Below, one piece after another: positions 1-8,360 of a stretch of 64,000 nt of DNA. Each line of letters begins with the position of its first letter. The first letter of the stretch is position 1. Below the pieces are notes generated by a model that was given only the letters and a program-made list of their open reading frames with translations, was not told the DNA's origin and searched no databases. The stretch spans positions 2,418,001-2,482,000 of the forward strand of contig NZ_CP100756.1 in NCBI RefSeq assembly GCF_024266705.1. Direction: 5' to 3'. The translations under genes and the position numbers were made by a program. The stretch comes from Natrinema gelatinilyticum. GTDB lineage: Archaea > Halobacteriota > Halobacteria > Halobacteriales > Natrialbaceae.

Positions 1-587
1 CGGTCGTCGACGCGGTCGCGGGCAACCGCGGCATCGTCGCGATCGAACGAGCGATCCAGGATCGATTCCCACGTCTGAACGGAGCCGCCGTGCTCCTCGG
101 TGAATACCGCCGCATCGTCGCGGTCTGAGAACGGGATGACGGTGTCTCCGGCCGGCGTCTGTGCATCGCTCTCGACGACGAACCACGCTGTCTCGGCGTC
201 GGTCCAGCCGGGAGACCGGTCGGAAACCGGAAGGCCCTGCTCCGTCAGTTCGACTCCGGTGTCGCTATAGTCGGAGACGTACACCGTAAGCGGATAGCCG
301 AATCGCTGCTCGTGGGCCGGCTGGCGCTGATTTTCGACGAACGTTTCGATGCCATAGTAGCCGACGACGTACTGGTACTGCGAATAGAACACCTGCGCGC
401 GGGGGAGTTCGACGGAGTCGTCGAGCGAGTACTCGGCCTCGAGTGTGAGACCGACGGAGACCGTGTCGTCGAACGGGACGGGATCAGGCGACGTCGAACC
501 CACATCGACGACGAAGAGACCCGCAGCACCGACTGCAACCACGACGAGGAATCCGAGAAAGATGGTGCTGGCAGAACGATCGATCAC
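1..587 (-). CDS. NosL-like membrane-anchored protein (partial, C-terminus cut off)
   Basis: This frame is open from a GTG at 587 to the window edge, so the C-terminus is missing. The N-terminus has one hydrophobic segment (about residues 6-28), which suggests an anchor with the rest outside the membrane. The C-terminal part seen here (TAWFVVES, TPAGDTVIPFSDRDDA, TEEHGG) resembles the end of NosL, the copper-binding accessory lipoprotein of nitrous oxide reductase. I see no Cys metal site and no lipobox, so a role in N2O reduction is only inferred from family resemblance. An AT-rich box (610-618, complement) lies about 27 nt upstream of the GTG, which supports this start and a leaderless mRNA. 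Confidence 0.55.
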   Translation of the reverse strand, partial: MIDRSASTIFLGFLVVVAVGAAGLFVVDVGSTSPDPVPFDDTVSVGLTLEAEYSLDDSVELPRAQVFYSQYQYVVGYYGIETFVENQRQPAHEQRFGYPLTVYVSDYSDTGVELTEQGLPVSDRSPGWTDAETAWFVVESDAQTPAGDTVIPFSDRDDAAVFTEEHGGSVQTWESILDRSFDRDDAAVARDRVDD

Positions 588-771
588 GACCGGTCCTTTG
601 GACCTAGAGAAAATATACCGTCTGGTCTGCTCCTCGAACCAGCCCGCCCGAACTCGTCGAAGTCGCCCGCCGGAGTCGCTCGAACGCACCCGCTCGAACA
701 GTGCTCGTCGCGATCGTGGGATCACCGTCGCGTTTCGTCGGTATCCCCCGTCTCTGTGGGTTCCGACGTCG

Positions 772-1134
772 CTACGCGGCCTCGAGAAATCGCGCCGTCG
801 CCGACGTGTGGCCGCGGTTGAACGAGAGGATCGCGACCCGAATCACGTCCGTCACCTCACACTCGTCGGGAATGTCTTCGATGAAGATGACGAATCCCTC
901 CACCTTTCCGACCGCCCGCCGTTCGCCCGAGTGGTGGTCGCTGAACTCGCGAATGGCGACTGTTACGGTGTCGCCGATGTCGACCGGTGGGTCGCGTTCC
1001 TGCGCTGCCTCGTGACGTTCCCTCGATCGCCGCTCGTCCGCTGATCGATTCCGGCCTCGAACTCGTTTGAACAGCAACGAGCCGACCAAGAGGATGACGA
1101 GTCCGCTCGCGCCGATCATCGTTGGGTCGAGCAT
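772..1134 (-). CDS. TRAM domain protein with N-terminal membrane anchor
   Basis: The protein has about 120 residues. An N-terminal hydrophobic helix (IGASGLVILLVGSLLF) is followed by a charged linker and then a TRAM beta-barrel of about 65 residues (DIGDTVTVAIREFS, AVGKVEGFVIFIEDIP, RVAILSFNRGHTSATARF). TRAM domains bind RNA, and stand-alone TRAM proteins are common in haloarchaea; the membrane anchor is less usual and would place the RNA-binding domain at the inner face. ATG at 1134 is chosen over the in-frame TTG at 1140. It is divergent from the beta-propeller gene at 1387. Confidence 0.75.
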   Translation of the reverse strand: MLDPTMIGASGLVILLVGSLLFKRVRGRNRSADERRSRERHEAAQERDPPVDIGDTVTVAIREFSDHHSGERRAVGKVEGFVIFIEDIPDECEVTDVIRVAILSFNRGHTSATARFLEAA

Positions 1135-1317
1135 ACTCAAATCGGTTCCGCCGGGGTCTTTGGTGTTGCGGTACTGGCGACCGGATTCCTCCGCGACATC
1201 GCGTCCGCGAGCCGATTCCGTTATTCATTCGAAAAGCAGAATCAGTTCGCGATCGTTGCCCGGACTACAATTCATCGACGAATCCACGAAAGAGAGTGTC
1301 CCGACGCCGCTCAGGGC

Positions 1318-1342
1318 GTATGTTGCTCGACGTGCAACATAC
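1318..1342. promoter_or_regulatory. Perfect interrupted palindrome, candidate operator
   Basis: The arms GTATGTTGC and GCAACATAC match perfectly across a 7-nt spacer. The site ends 15 nt upstream of a TATA-like stretch (about 1358-1366), which is itself about 25 nt upstream of the ATG at 1387. This geometry fits an archaeal regulator site next to BRE/TATA. The binding protein is unknown. Confidence 0.5.
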
Positions 1343-1386
1343 TTAGATTGTGTGTATGAATATATGTTCTTTGTAATTTTCTGTGT

Positions 1387-3033
1387 ATGTCGAGATGTAA
1401 TCGGCGCGGCCTCCTGATGACGGGGGCTGGGGCAGCTTTTGCTGGCAGGGTAGCCACCGCCGGTGATAGCGTCAGCGCCAACACGGGACCCGAATCCGAC
1501 GTTTCGGACGGAAGTGAGACTTCTGGGGAGAGCGAGGAGCCGAACACGCCCTCCGAAACTGCGGCCCTGCCTGACTGGACGTCGTATCGGGGAAATGAGG
1601 GGAATACGTGTTTCTTCGAAGCTGGTCACGAATTCGACGGGGAGACCCTCGAGGTCGCGTGGTCGGTCGAGTGTGGATGTGACGGGTTTGCGATCGCGGA
1701 CGATATCATCTACACGGGAACGGGTGACGGTGTCGTCGCCCGCCGCGTCGACGACGGCTTGATCGAGTGGGAAACGACCGACGTGAGCGGTACGTATCCG
1801 GTCGTGGCCGACGGAACACTCTACGTCGACGGCGACGGCGAAATCGTCGCGCTCGATCCGACGAACGGGAGTCGCCGTTGGCAGAGCGACATCGGTGGTG
1901 CATACGTCTCCGCGCCGACGGTGGCCTACGGCACGGTCTACGCGACCGTGGATGCAACGCTGTATGCACTCGAAACCGACGACGGATCGATCCGGTGGCA
2001 GCGGGAGTTACTCGAGCCCACGGGGAATACGTGGAGGTGTAGCGCCCCCCTCTTCGGTACAGCCGCAGCCAACGAGCGGCTCTACGTCGCGACGGCTCAA
2101 TCCTGTTTCACGATCGATCCAGAGACGGGCGAAACGGTGGACCGATTCAGGAGCGACACGGAAAGCCCAGTGACGTCGATTGCCGCCAATTCGACCGTAA
2201 TCGCGACCGAGACCACTGCGTTTGGCGGGACTGACGCGACCATCTACGACTCCGAGACCAAGGATATCCGCCTCACACGCGGCGGGAGCAGTTTCGCGCT
2301 GGGCGACGACATCGCCGTTTCCAGCCACCGGGAAAACGGTCTGAAGACGGTCGACCTCGAGAGCGGCGAAACGATCCATGAGTGGTCGATCGGGAGCACT
2401 CGGCCCGTCCTCGTCGGTGATACGATCTACGTTTACTCCCCGGCGCAGTACTCGAAACCCGAGACGGAATCCGGTTCGATCGTCGCGCTGGACACGAACC
2501 AGGGGACCGAGAAGTGGCGGTTCGAGGTAGACCGCGCGGTTCAATTCGGCCGTCTCGCTCTCAGCGGAAACGCGATCTATCTGGTGAGCGAGGACGGCGT
2601 GACGGCGATTCGGGAAGCGTCGTCCGGCGAAGTTCCAGACGACGGGGCCGGCGACGGATCCGATGGCTCTGGCGGTTCGGATGGATCTGGTAGCTCCGGC
2701 GACGGATCTGATAGCTCGGATGGATCTGGTGGCTCCGGTAGCTCGGACGGCTCAGGCGAGTCCAGCGACGGGTCCGCCGGCTCTGGCGGCTCGGGGTCCG
2801 ATTCAAACGGGGCCGGCGGATCCAGCAGCGAATCCATCGAATCCGACGACGATACCCAGAACGAATCAGCGGCTCCCGCCAGTACGAAATCGACGGGCGG
2901 TATATTCAGCGATATCAACCCGCTCGGCGCCCTCACCGGGCTCGCCGTCATGGGCGGCGGTGCTGCACTCGCCTCACGGCGGTTCAACCCGCACAACGAC
3001 ACGACGGACGACGATGGATCGTCAGAAGACTGA
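1387..3033 (+). CDS. Tat-exported PQQ-type beta-propeller protein with C-terminal anchor
   Basis: The protein has 548 residues. The N-terminus carries a twin-arginine signal (NRRGLL followed by an Ala/Gly-rich segment ending ATA, residues 1-26), so it is likely exported folded. Residues about 60-415 contain repeats of the PQQ-like propeller type (LYALETDDGSIRWQ, IVALDTNQGTEKWRF). Residues about 418-482 are a low-complexity Gly/Ser/Asp linker. A C-terminal hydrophobic helix (about 508-530) followed by a short charged tail probably anchors it, leaving the propeller outside on a stalk. No quinoprotein catalytic residues were recognised, so it may be a scaffold or binding protein. The start is supported by a TATA-like box 25 nt upstream. 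Confidence 0.8.
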   Translation: MSRCNRRGLLMTGAGAAFAGRVATAGDSVSANTGPESDVSDGSETSGESEEPNTPSETAALPDWTSYRGNEGNTCFFEAGHEFDGETLEVAWSVECGCDGFAIADDIIYTGTGDGVVARRVDDGLIEWETTDVSGTYPVVADGTLYVDGDGEIVALDPTNGSRRWQSDIGGAYVSAPTVAYGTVYATVDATLYALETDDGSIRWQRELLEPTGNTWRCSAPLFGTAAANERLYVATAQSCFTIDPETGETVDRFRSDTESPVTSIAANSTVIATETTAFGGTDATIYDSETKDIRLTRGGSSFALGDDIAVSSHRENGLKTVDLESGETIHEWSIGSTRPVLVGDTIYVYSPAQYSKPETESGSIVALDTNQGTEKWRFEVDRAVQFGRLALSGNAIYLVSEDGVTAIREASSGEVPDDGAGDGSDGSGGSDGSGSSGDGSDSSDGSGGSGSSDGSGESSDGSAGSGGSGSDSNGAGGSSSESIESDDDTQNESAAPASTKSTGGIFSDINPLGALTGLAVMGGGAALASRRFNPHNDTTDDDGSSED

Positions 3034-3199
3034 CCTTGCGCTATCCGTCCGTTCGAAGTGTTAGCCAACCATAGGGCGATGTCGGGATCCCCGAGGAATC
3101 ATTCGAGGCGCAGTGACGTGGCGCTCACGATTCGGCGAACGTGGTAGCCGTCGTGCGCTCGCGGTGTCCCGCAGATGCGAGGGTGTGATGCGGATATCG

Positions 3200-4684
3200 T
3201 CACCGATCGTCGGTCGACCGGAGATCGAGCAGTTCGACCGACTCGGGCACGGTCTCGAGGACGCTCGCGGGCCACCCTCGGTGCGCGAGCGAGACGGACG
3301 CGTTCGGATTCGCGTCGACGAGCCGAGCGACGCCGTCGGCCGCGGCCTCGAGCGCCGCTCGATCGGTCCGCGCTGGAACTTCGGCGGTGAGCGGGTAGCT
3401 CTTCGAGAGGGCTCTTGGGAAGGGACCGAACGGGGGCTGGACTCGCCAGACTTCGTCGAACCCGTCGTCGGGCGCGGACCGGTCGACGGTGAGCAACAGC
3501 GAATCCGGGACAGAGAGTCGCTCGAGGCGCTGCTGGTGGCGCACGACTTCGGGCCGGCGCGCGCTCTCGTGGGAGGTGTAGAAAAAAGACCCTTTTGAGA
3601 CGGGATCCGAGCGCTCGAGTTGGGCTGCGTGGTCGAGCAATGCGCGGTACCCGTCGAGCATCGTCGGGTGAGCGCGGGCACGTTGCTCGACGAGTTCGAG
3701 CAGATCGCCGGCACGGATGGCCTGCTTGATTCGGCGGATCTCGGCGAAGGTAACGTGGAGGTTGTGGGCTGCCAGTTCCGACTCGCGGTCGTCCGCCGGG
3801 AGTGCGCGGAGGTCGTCGGGCGAGTGCTCGGTGCAGACGGCACAGGAACAGGGGAGGTACTCGAGATCCCCGAGCGCTCGAGTGCCCCGAACCGTCAGGT
3901 AGCGGTCGTCACGAGCGTATATCGCGTAGGCCGCCGAGTCGAACAGGTCACAGCCCATCGCGACCGCAAGCGCGAACATCATGGGGTGGCCGGCGCCGAA
4001 GAGGTGGACGGGAGCGTCGGCGCCCAGGCCGCGTTTGGCCGCGGCGACGACGTCGATCATGTCGTCATACCGGTAGTCGTTCATCAACGGAACGACCGCG
4101 CCGACCGGGAAGACGTCGAGATCGGTCCCCGCTGCGTGGCGGCCTGCTCGCTCGCGCAGGTCCGGATCGGTCGACCCCTGGACGGGCGCGCTGACGAGCA
4201 TCTCGCCCGTGTCGGCGGCCTCGGCGATTTCGAGCCGTTCCTGCGTTGTCTCGAGGTCGGCTTCGGCGCGCTCGCGGGAAACGTCCGGCGGCGTCGGGAT
4301 GTCGACGGGGGTAGCGATATCGGAGCCGATCTCGCGCTGGAAGGCGAGAATCTCCTCGGTCGTGACGTCGATTTCGCCGTACTCCGAGAGCTGAAAGGAG
4401 CCGGAGTCCGTCATGATCGCACCCGAGAAATCGAGCATGTCGTGGAGACCGTCGGTGCGGGCGCGCTCGCGGAGGACGTCGTCACCGTGAATGATATACG
4501 AGTTGGTGATGAGAATCTCCGCACCGAACTCGTCAGCGAGCCGACGCGGGCGTATCGTATCCAGATTTGGGTTGATTACCGGCAGAAGCGCCGGGGTTTC
4601 GACGGTGACGCCGGCACGCGGGACGGTGAGTTCGCCGATGCGACCGCCGGCATCCGCGCCCCGAAGTTCGAAGCACTCGCGCAT
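3200..4684 (-). CDS. tgtA: tRNA-guanine(15) transglycosylase, archaeosine pathway
   Basis: The protein has 494 residues. It exchanges G15 of archaeal tRNAs for preQ0, the first tRNA-level step of archaeosine synthesis. The catalytic core shows the base-recognition motif TDSGSFQ (near residue 95), [25 protein letters not shown] and GAGHP, and a zinc site beginning CSCAVC. The C-terminal part is the shorter haloarchaeal type, without an obvious PUA domain. ATG 4684 (MRECFELRG) is chosen because homologous sequence begins there; the open frame extends 25 codons further without family resemblance. It is divergent from raSEA, 163 nt away. Confidence 0.92.
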   Translation of the reverse strand: MRECFELRGADAGGRIGELTVPRAGVTVETPALLPVINPNLDTIRPRRLADEFGAEILITNSYIIHGDDVLRERARTDGLHDMLDFSGAIMTDSGSFQLSEYGEIDVTTEEILAFQREIGSDIATPVDIPTPPDVSRERAEADLETTQERLEIAEAADTGEMLVSAPVQGSTDPDLRERAGRHAAGTDLDVFPVGAVVPLMNDYRYDDMIDVVAAAKRGLGADAPVHLFGAGHPMMFALAVAMGCDLFDSAAYAIYARDDRYLTVRGTRALGDLEYLPCSCAVCTEHSPDDLRALPADDRESELAAHNLHVTFAEIRRIKQAIRAGDLLELVEQRARAHPTMLDGYRALLDHAAQLERSDPVSKGSFFYTSHESARRPEVVRHQQRLERLSVPDSLLLTVDRSAPDDGFDEVWRVQPPFGPFPRALSKSYPLTAEVPARTDRAALEAAADGVARLVDANPNASVSLAHRGWPASVLETVPESVELLDLRSTDDR

Positions 4685-4847
4685 TGACCGCCCTTTGTGC
4701 CGTCGAACGTAAGTCGTGATTGTTTTCGATCGGCCGACGAGCCGACCACGGACGGCCACTCGGATCGACGGTGCGAGACTGTACCCACGTATTCGGCAGC
4801 GAAAGGAGACGAAGCCGCTTTACGCGCTGGACCGCTTGCGTTTCCTA

Positions 4848-5948
4848 ATGAGTAATCCCACGCCCGAAGTCTACGAGCAGGGCAAGGGCATGGACGCCCA
4901 CAATCAGGTGATGCGGGAAATCCGCTCGCGCAAAGAGGCCAGTTACGATCCCCACGAGCCAACCCGCGTCTGGCTCGACGAGGACAACACGCCCGGTGGC
5001 GTCAAAACGAGCCTCACGATCATCCTCAACACCGGCGGCTGCCGCTGGGCCCGCGCTGGCGGTTGTACCATGTGCGGTTACGTCGCCGAGAGCGTCGACG
5101 GCGGCTCCGTCTCCCACGATGCAATCATGGACCAGATCGACGTCTGTCTCGAGCACGAGGCCGACAACGCGGACGAGCCCGCTGATCTCATCAAGATCTA
5201 CACCTCCGGTTCGTTTCTCGACGAACGTGAAGTCGATGCAGAGAGCCGCCGAGCGATTGCCGAGACCTTCGGCGACCGTGAACGGATCGTCCTCGAATCC
5301 CTGCCCGACTTCGTCGACCGTGAGAAGATCGGCGACTTCACCCGGCACGGACTGGACACCGACGTCGCGATTGGCCTCGAGACGGCGACCGATCGCGTTC
5401 GCCACGACTGCGTGAACAAGTACTTCGACTTCGCGGATTTCGAGGCTGCGTGCGCGGAAGCGACAGCCGCAGCCGCGGACGCGAGTACCGACGCCGCGGC
5501 GGGGATCAAGGCCTACCTCCTGCTGAAACCGCCGTTTCTCACCGAGTCCGAGGCCGTCGAGGACATGATCTCGTCGATCGAGCGCTGTGCGGACGTCGAG
5601 GGCTGTCACACCGTCTCGATGAACCCGTGTAACGTCCAGCGCTATACGATGGTCGACGAACTCTACTTCAACGACGGCTACCGCCCGCCGTGGCTCTGGT
5701 CGGTCGCCCACGTCCTGGAGGAGACGGCGGGGGTCGACGCAATCGTGGTCTCGGATCCGGTCGGCCACGGCTCCGATCGCGGCCCCCACAACTGCGGAGA
5801 CTGTGACGACCGCGTCCAGACGGCAATCAAGGACTTCGACCTCCGTCAGGACCCGACGGTCTTCGAGCAGGTGTCCTGCGACTGCGAATTGACCTGGGAG
5901 ACCGTCATGTCGCGCGAGCGAAGCTTCAATCAGCCACTCACGCACTGA
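4848..5948 (+). CDS. Archaeosine biosynthesis radical SAM protein RaSEA
   Basis: The protein has 366 residues. RaSEA acts with ArcS to convert the lysine adduct of preQ0 at tRNA position 15 into archaeosine. The cluster cysteines are C65, C73 and C76 (GGCRWARAGGCTMCGY), the expanded CX7CX2C spacing of this family. Other features are the ESLPDFV and GLETATD barrel segments and a C-terminal Cys-rich stretch (NCGDCDD, SCDCELTW). ATG 4848 is chosen because homology begins at MSNPTPEVYE; a TTTA-type box lies about 27 nt upstream. Its head-to-head placement with tgtA supports the assignment. Confidence 0.9.
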   Translation: MSNPTPEVYEQGKGMDAHNQVMREIRSRKEASYDPHEPTRVWLDEDNTPGGVKTSLTIILNTGGCRWARAGGCTMCGYVAESVDGGSVSHDAIMDQIDVCLEHEADNADEPADLIKIYTSGSFLDEREVDAESRRAIAETFGDRERIVLESLPDFVDREKIGDFTRHGLDTDVAIGLETATDRVRHDCVNKYFDFADFEAACAEATAAAADASTDAAAGIKAYLLLKPPFLTESEAVEDMISSIERCADVEGCHTVSMNPCNVQRYTMVDELYFNDGYRPPWLWSVAHVLEETAGVDAIVVSDPVGHGSDRGPHNCGDCDDRVQTAIKDFDLRQDPTVFEQVSCDCELTWETVMSRERSFNQPLTH

Positions 5949-5980
5949 CGACGCCAGTCCACGAGACGTGATAACCGGAG

Positions 5981-6000
5981 GTGAACTACTCCGCCCTCCC
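5981..6000 (-). mobile_element. Possible relic right end of an IS200/IS605 (TnpB-type) element
   Basis: Read on the minus strand this stretch ends GCGGAGTAGTTCAC, followed by C. This resembles the conserved right-end motif I know from haloarchaeal IS1341/TnpB elements, and it resembles GAGGTGGTTCACC at 45827-45838. No TnpA or TnpB gene remains nearby. The assignment rests on this short motif. Confidence 0.3.
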
Positions 6001-6130
6001 GCGCTCGGGCCTCCCCGGCCCTCGCTTGGTGCGGACGGAGCGTCCTGTTTCTGTGTCGGAACGTGCAGGAACAGATCCCACAGCGTCCACAAGACGCGGA
6101 GCGTCTCGTGCGGCCCGGCAGAACGCCGTA

Positions 6131-7281
6131 ATGAGTGACGGAAGTTATGGGCATAGACTGAGACGGGCGAGTGATGGGAGGAGACCGGCGAGGCGATCTT
6201 ATTCGTCATCTAAGTGAGCAGGAGTTGGATCGTCTGCTGGACGAAGCAGACGATCCAAAGATCATCAAGCGACTCACCTTTGTCAAACGTCTCTACAAGG
6301 GAGCAACGTACGAGGAAGCAGCCGACGACGTTGGCAAATCTGCGTCGACTGGAAGTCGCTGGGCGCGTCGATGGAACGATGGCGGACTTGGTCAGTTGAC
6401 ACCGAACTTCGGGGGCCTTCCGCCCCCGAAGCTCGGTGACGAGGAACAAAAGCGTCTTTTAGAACTTCTCCGGGAGGGGCAACCCTGGAAAGCACAGGAA
6501 GTTCATCAGCTCTTGGACGAAGAGTTTGGTGTAGAGTACCATCCGGATTATCTCGGTCGATTCCTCCGGAATCTCGGACTGTCCTACGCTAAACCACGTC
6601 CAAAGCGCCCCTCTCGGCCACAAAACGCAGATGAAATCCTCGAAGAACGCGTCGCGGACGCGTTCGACGAGGAGACAGAGACGGCACATAACAAGCGTCC
6701 TGATGATGAGGACGAAGGATGGGTCCTCGACGACGATATTTGCACGGATGGGGGAACTGTCGTCGGTTTTTGTGATGCTTCGCATCCACACCCATACGAC
6801 AATTCGCATCGACTGTGGTACGTTGATGATCCGACACTGGAACGACCGCTGGTGAAGCTTGACGAACCAGCGGTCGGATGCTATACGCTCAACGGCGAAA
6901 GTGTCCTGACGTTCCCTGAAGATCAATCGAAAGAGAACATCTGTGCGCTACTGGAGCAAGTCCGCGAGCAGAATCCGTGTTCCCGGATTCTGCTCGTCTT
7001 GGATAACTTCTCGTCTCACATCTGTGAACACACGCGCAAGCGCGCACATCAACTCGGTATTGATCTCGTCTTTCTTCCGGTCGGCTCACCGCATCTCAAC
7101 CCGATTGAACAGGTCTGGAAAGTCCTCAAACGCACTGCCTCGCCAATCGTGGTGGCGAGCGAGAGCGCGTTCCGAACTCTCGCTCGCCGTCTCTTCGACA
7201 CCCTTACCGATCGACTCGGATTTGCTAAGTCCTGGATCGATCAATTCCTCAGTCCATATTTGCAAAAGTTATCTTGATCAT
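6131..7281. mobile_element. IS630-family insertion sequence, apparently intact
   Basis: The element carries one transposase gene and is bracketed by TA dinucleotides (6129-6130 and 7282-7283), the target duplication typical of IS630/Tc1 elements. The flanks form an inverted repeat with one mismatch (6118-6134 against 7278-7294), which becomes a near-perfect palindrome GCAGAACGCC-GTAT-GGCGTTCTGC if the element is removed. The inner ends share ATGA and scattered further matches, so the true terminal repeats are weak. Boundaries are inferred from the TA rule and could be a few bases off. Confidence 0.7.
6171..7277 (+). CDS. IS630-family transposase
   Basis: The protein has 368 residues. The N-terminal half has helix-turn-helix segments (ATYEEAADDVGKSASTGSRW; WKAQEVHQLLDEEFGVEY). 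The C-terminal half is a DDE domain: first Asp in VVGFCDASHP, second in LLVLDNFSSH, and Glu in HLNPIEQVWKVLKR. Its length is normal and no frameshift is seen, so it is likely functional. The start is GTG 6171 or ATG 6174, a few tens of bases inside the element. Confidence 0.9.
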   Translation: MMGGDRRGDLIRHLSEQELDRLLDEADDPKIIKRLTFVKRLYKGATYEEAADDVGKSASTGSRWARRWNDGGLGQLTPNFGGLPPPKLGDEEQKRLLELLREGQPWKAQEVHQLLDEEFGVEYHPDYLGRFLRNLGLSYAKPRPKRPSRPQNADEILEERVADAFDEETETAHNKRPDDEDEGWVLDDDICTDGGTVVGFCDASHPHPYDNSHRLWYVDDPTLERPLVKLDEPAVGCYTLNGESVLTFPEDQSKENICALLEQVREQNPCSRILLVLDNFSSHICEHTRKRAHQLGIDLVFLPVGSPHLNPIEQVWKVLKRTASPIVVASESAFRTLARRLFDTLTDRLGFAKSWIDQFLSPYLQKLS

Positions 7282-7283
7282 TA

Positions 7284-7652
7284 TGGCGTTCTGCGGACGG
7301 TTCCAGACTCCGCAGGCGACTTCCCTTGACAGGTGGTTCGGAGTGTCCCACTCCTACCGGTTGGACACTCGACCACAACCGACGATGCACGCTTGTTGTC
7401 GCGTTTGAACACCGCCGGAAGCATGGTGAGCATCTTATTCTCACCTTCGACCGAAGGGATAATAAGGGTGCCGATCCACACGAAAACAAGACGTGCGGGC
7501 GCTGTCTCCCCTCCCTGCTCGCTTCGCTCGCTGAAGATAGCGCGGGACCGTCGGTCCCGCTGACCATGCGAACGGCGTCGCCGTGAGCAGAAGGGAGCTT
7601 AGCGCCCTCAATTACAGCTAACTACTTCACTTTCGAGGCGGTACCGTCGGAT
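7284..7652. other. Noncoding stretch with hairpins, possible older mobile-element debris
   Basis: No convincing gene was found here. There is a perfect hairpin at 7542-7560 (GCGGGACC, 3-nt loop, GGTCCCGC). The minus-strand frame about 7281-7481 is open but matches nothing I recognise. With the right-end-like motif on the far side of the IS630 element, the IS may have landed in an older degraded element. Confidence 0.4.
7542..7560. repeat. Perfect 8-bp-arm hairpin
   Basis: The arms GCGGGACC and GGTCCCGC are separated by GTC. It lies in noncoding DNA and no T-tract follows on either strand, so it is not a convincing intrinsic terminator. It may be an end structure of a lost element. Confidence 0.45.
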
Positions 7653-7817
7653 ATGGACCTCCCGTCGCTTTCGGAGTACTGGAACGAAATTGAACCCACA
7701 CTGCTGATCGCCGTCGGCTTCGTGCTGTTCATTTTCCCCGAGCCCGCGACCTCCGCTTTCGGCGCGGGGCTCATGCTACTCGGCGTTAGCTGGTGGTTCT
7801 ACGAGTGGGGACGCTGA
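7653..7817 (+). CDS. Small membrane protein, 54 aa
   Basis: The frame reads MDLPSLSEYWNEIEP, then two hydrophobic segments (LLIAVGFVLFIF and AFGAGLMLLGVSWWFY), ending EWGR. GC-rich third positions, two credible helices and a TAACTA-type box about 30 nt upstream argue for a real gene, although it is shorter than usual gene-calling limits. Function is unknown. Confidence 0.65.
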   Translation: MDLPSLSEYWNEIEPTLLIAVGFVLFIFPEPATSAFGAGLMLLGVSWWFYEWGR

Positions 7818-7910
7818 GGAGATACTGGACGGTGAGGACAGGCTAGTGCTATCGAGGGGACCTCTGCGGTCCACTTCCGATCGAAGTGGTTCAACTCAAC
7901 TCGACGTGAC

Positions 7911-7997
7911 TCAGACGGACTGCTGTCCGTCGGTTCCGGAGCAATCGCAACCGTCCGGTGGGTGCTCCGGCAAAACGTTACAGCAGACCGTATCATC
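7911..7997 (-). CDS. Cys-rich micro-ORF A, C-terminal block (start unknown)
   Basis: The block encodes 28 residues ending at TGA: DDTVCC, NVLPEHPP, DGCDCSGTDGQQSV. A second copy at 17237-17323 aligns without gaps, with 15 of 28 residues identical, the same CC-x10-CxC pattern and the same final SV-stop; the two share a 17-nt run. Amino-acid conservation beyond the shared DNA suggests selection as protein. The frame stays open upstream but I find no convincing start codon, so it could be a decayed tail or start unusually. The motif could bind metal. Function is unknown. Confidence 0.4.
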   Translation of the reverse strand, partial: DDTVCCNVLPEHPPDGCDCSGTDGQQSV

Positions 7998-8109
7998 CCC
8001 CCTTTCTCGATGGCGTTGCTCGCTCAGTGGTTCCGAAGGTGTCTCGTCGTTTTCGACGCGTCGATCGCTGGTCGCCGTGCGATCGTACGCCGCGAGACCG
8101 ACTTCGCGT

Positions 8110-8218
8110 CGGCGCGGGGAACCTCGAGCGTCACGACGGGGCCACGGGGGTCATTGTCCGTAAAGGAGAACTGTTCGCCCGTCTGAGTGACGATCCGGTC
8201 GACTAGAGGAATTAGCAA
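8110..8218 (-). pseudogene. Remnant of a sensor histidine kinase C-terminus
   Basis: The minus-strand frame (8024-8218) reads IPLVDRIVTQTGEQF, then SFTDNDPRGPVVTLEVPRA. This matches the last beta-strands of a HATPase_c domain, where haloarchaeal kinases usually end LYLVDRIV...DNEPRGTVFTVELPRA. The N, G1 and F boxes and all upstream domains are absent, so this is a fragment. Residues after PRAD look non-homologous. Confidence 0.5.
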
Positions 8219-8237
8219 AACAATTCGTAGTTTTGCT
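8214..8237. repeat. Interrupted palindrome with 8-bp perfect arms
   Basis: AGCAAAAC and GTTTTGCT flank an 8-nt spacer. It sits at the upstream edge of the kinase remnant. It may be a regulatory site left from the lost gene or a structure in the 3' region of the convergent TetR transcript. Confidence 0.35.
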
Positions 8238-8360
8238 TCAGTGCTCTTCAGAGACCGATGAATACTTCGCGATGAATACAGCGCGCGAGTCTTGCATCCT
8301 GAAAAAGTCCGAACAGCAGGTATCTGTGGAACTCGATCTGATAAAATCGAGACGTATTCG

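Larger units (their letters stand above)
7818..8360. other. Intergenic stretch with gene remnants and a micro-ORF
   Basis: This 543-nt stretch between the small membrane gene and the TetR gene has no ordinary gene. It holds a Cys-rich micro-ORF block (7911-7997, minus), a histidine-kinase C-terminal remnant (8110-8218, minus), a palindrome (8214-8237) and a direct repeat CGATGAATAC (near 8257 and 8271). Confidence 0.6.

Noticed and set aside
4845..6209. A 454-codon minus-strand frame opposite raSEA
   Set aside because: Its translation mirrors the codon pattern of raSEA and has no domain. The part beyond 5948 may include mobile-element debris but not a gene.
7241..7586. Overlapping frames on both strands right of the IS630 element
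   Set aside because: One minus-strand stretch (GKSPAESGTV) faintly recalls TnpB C-termini, but too little to call a gene or pseudogene.
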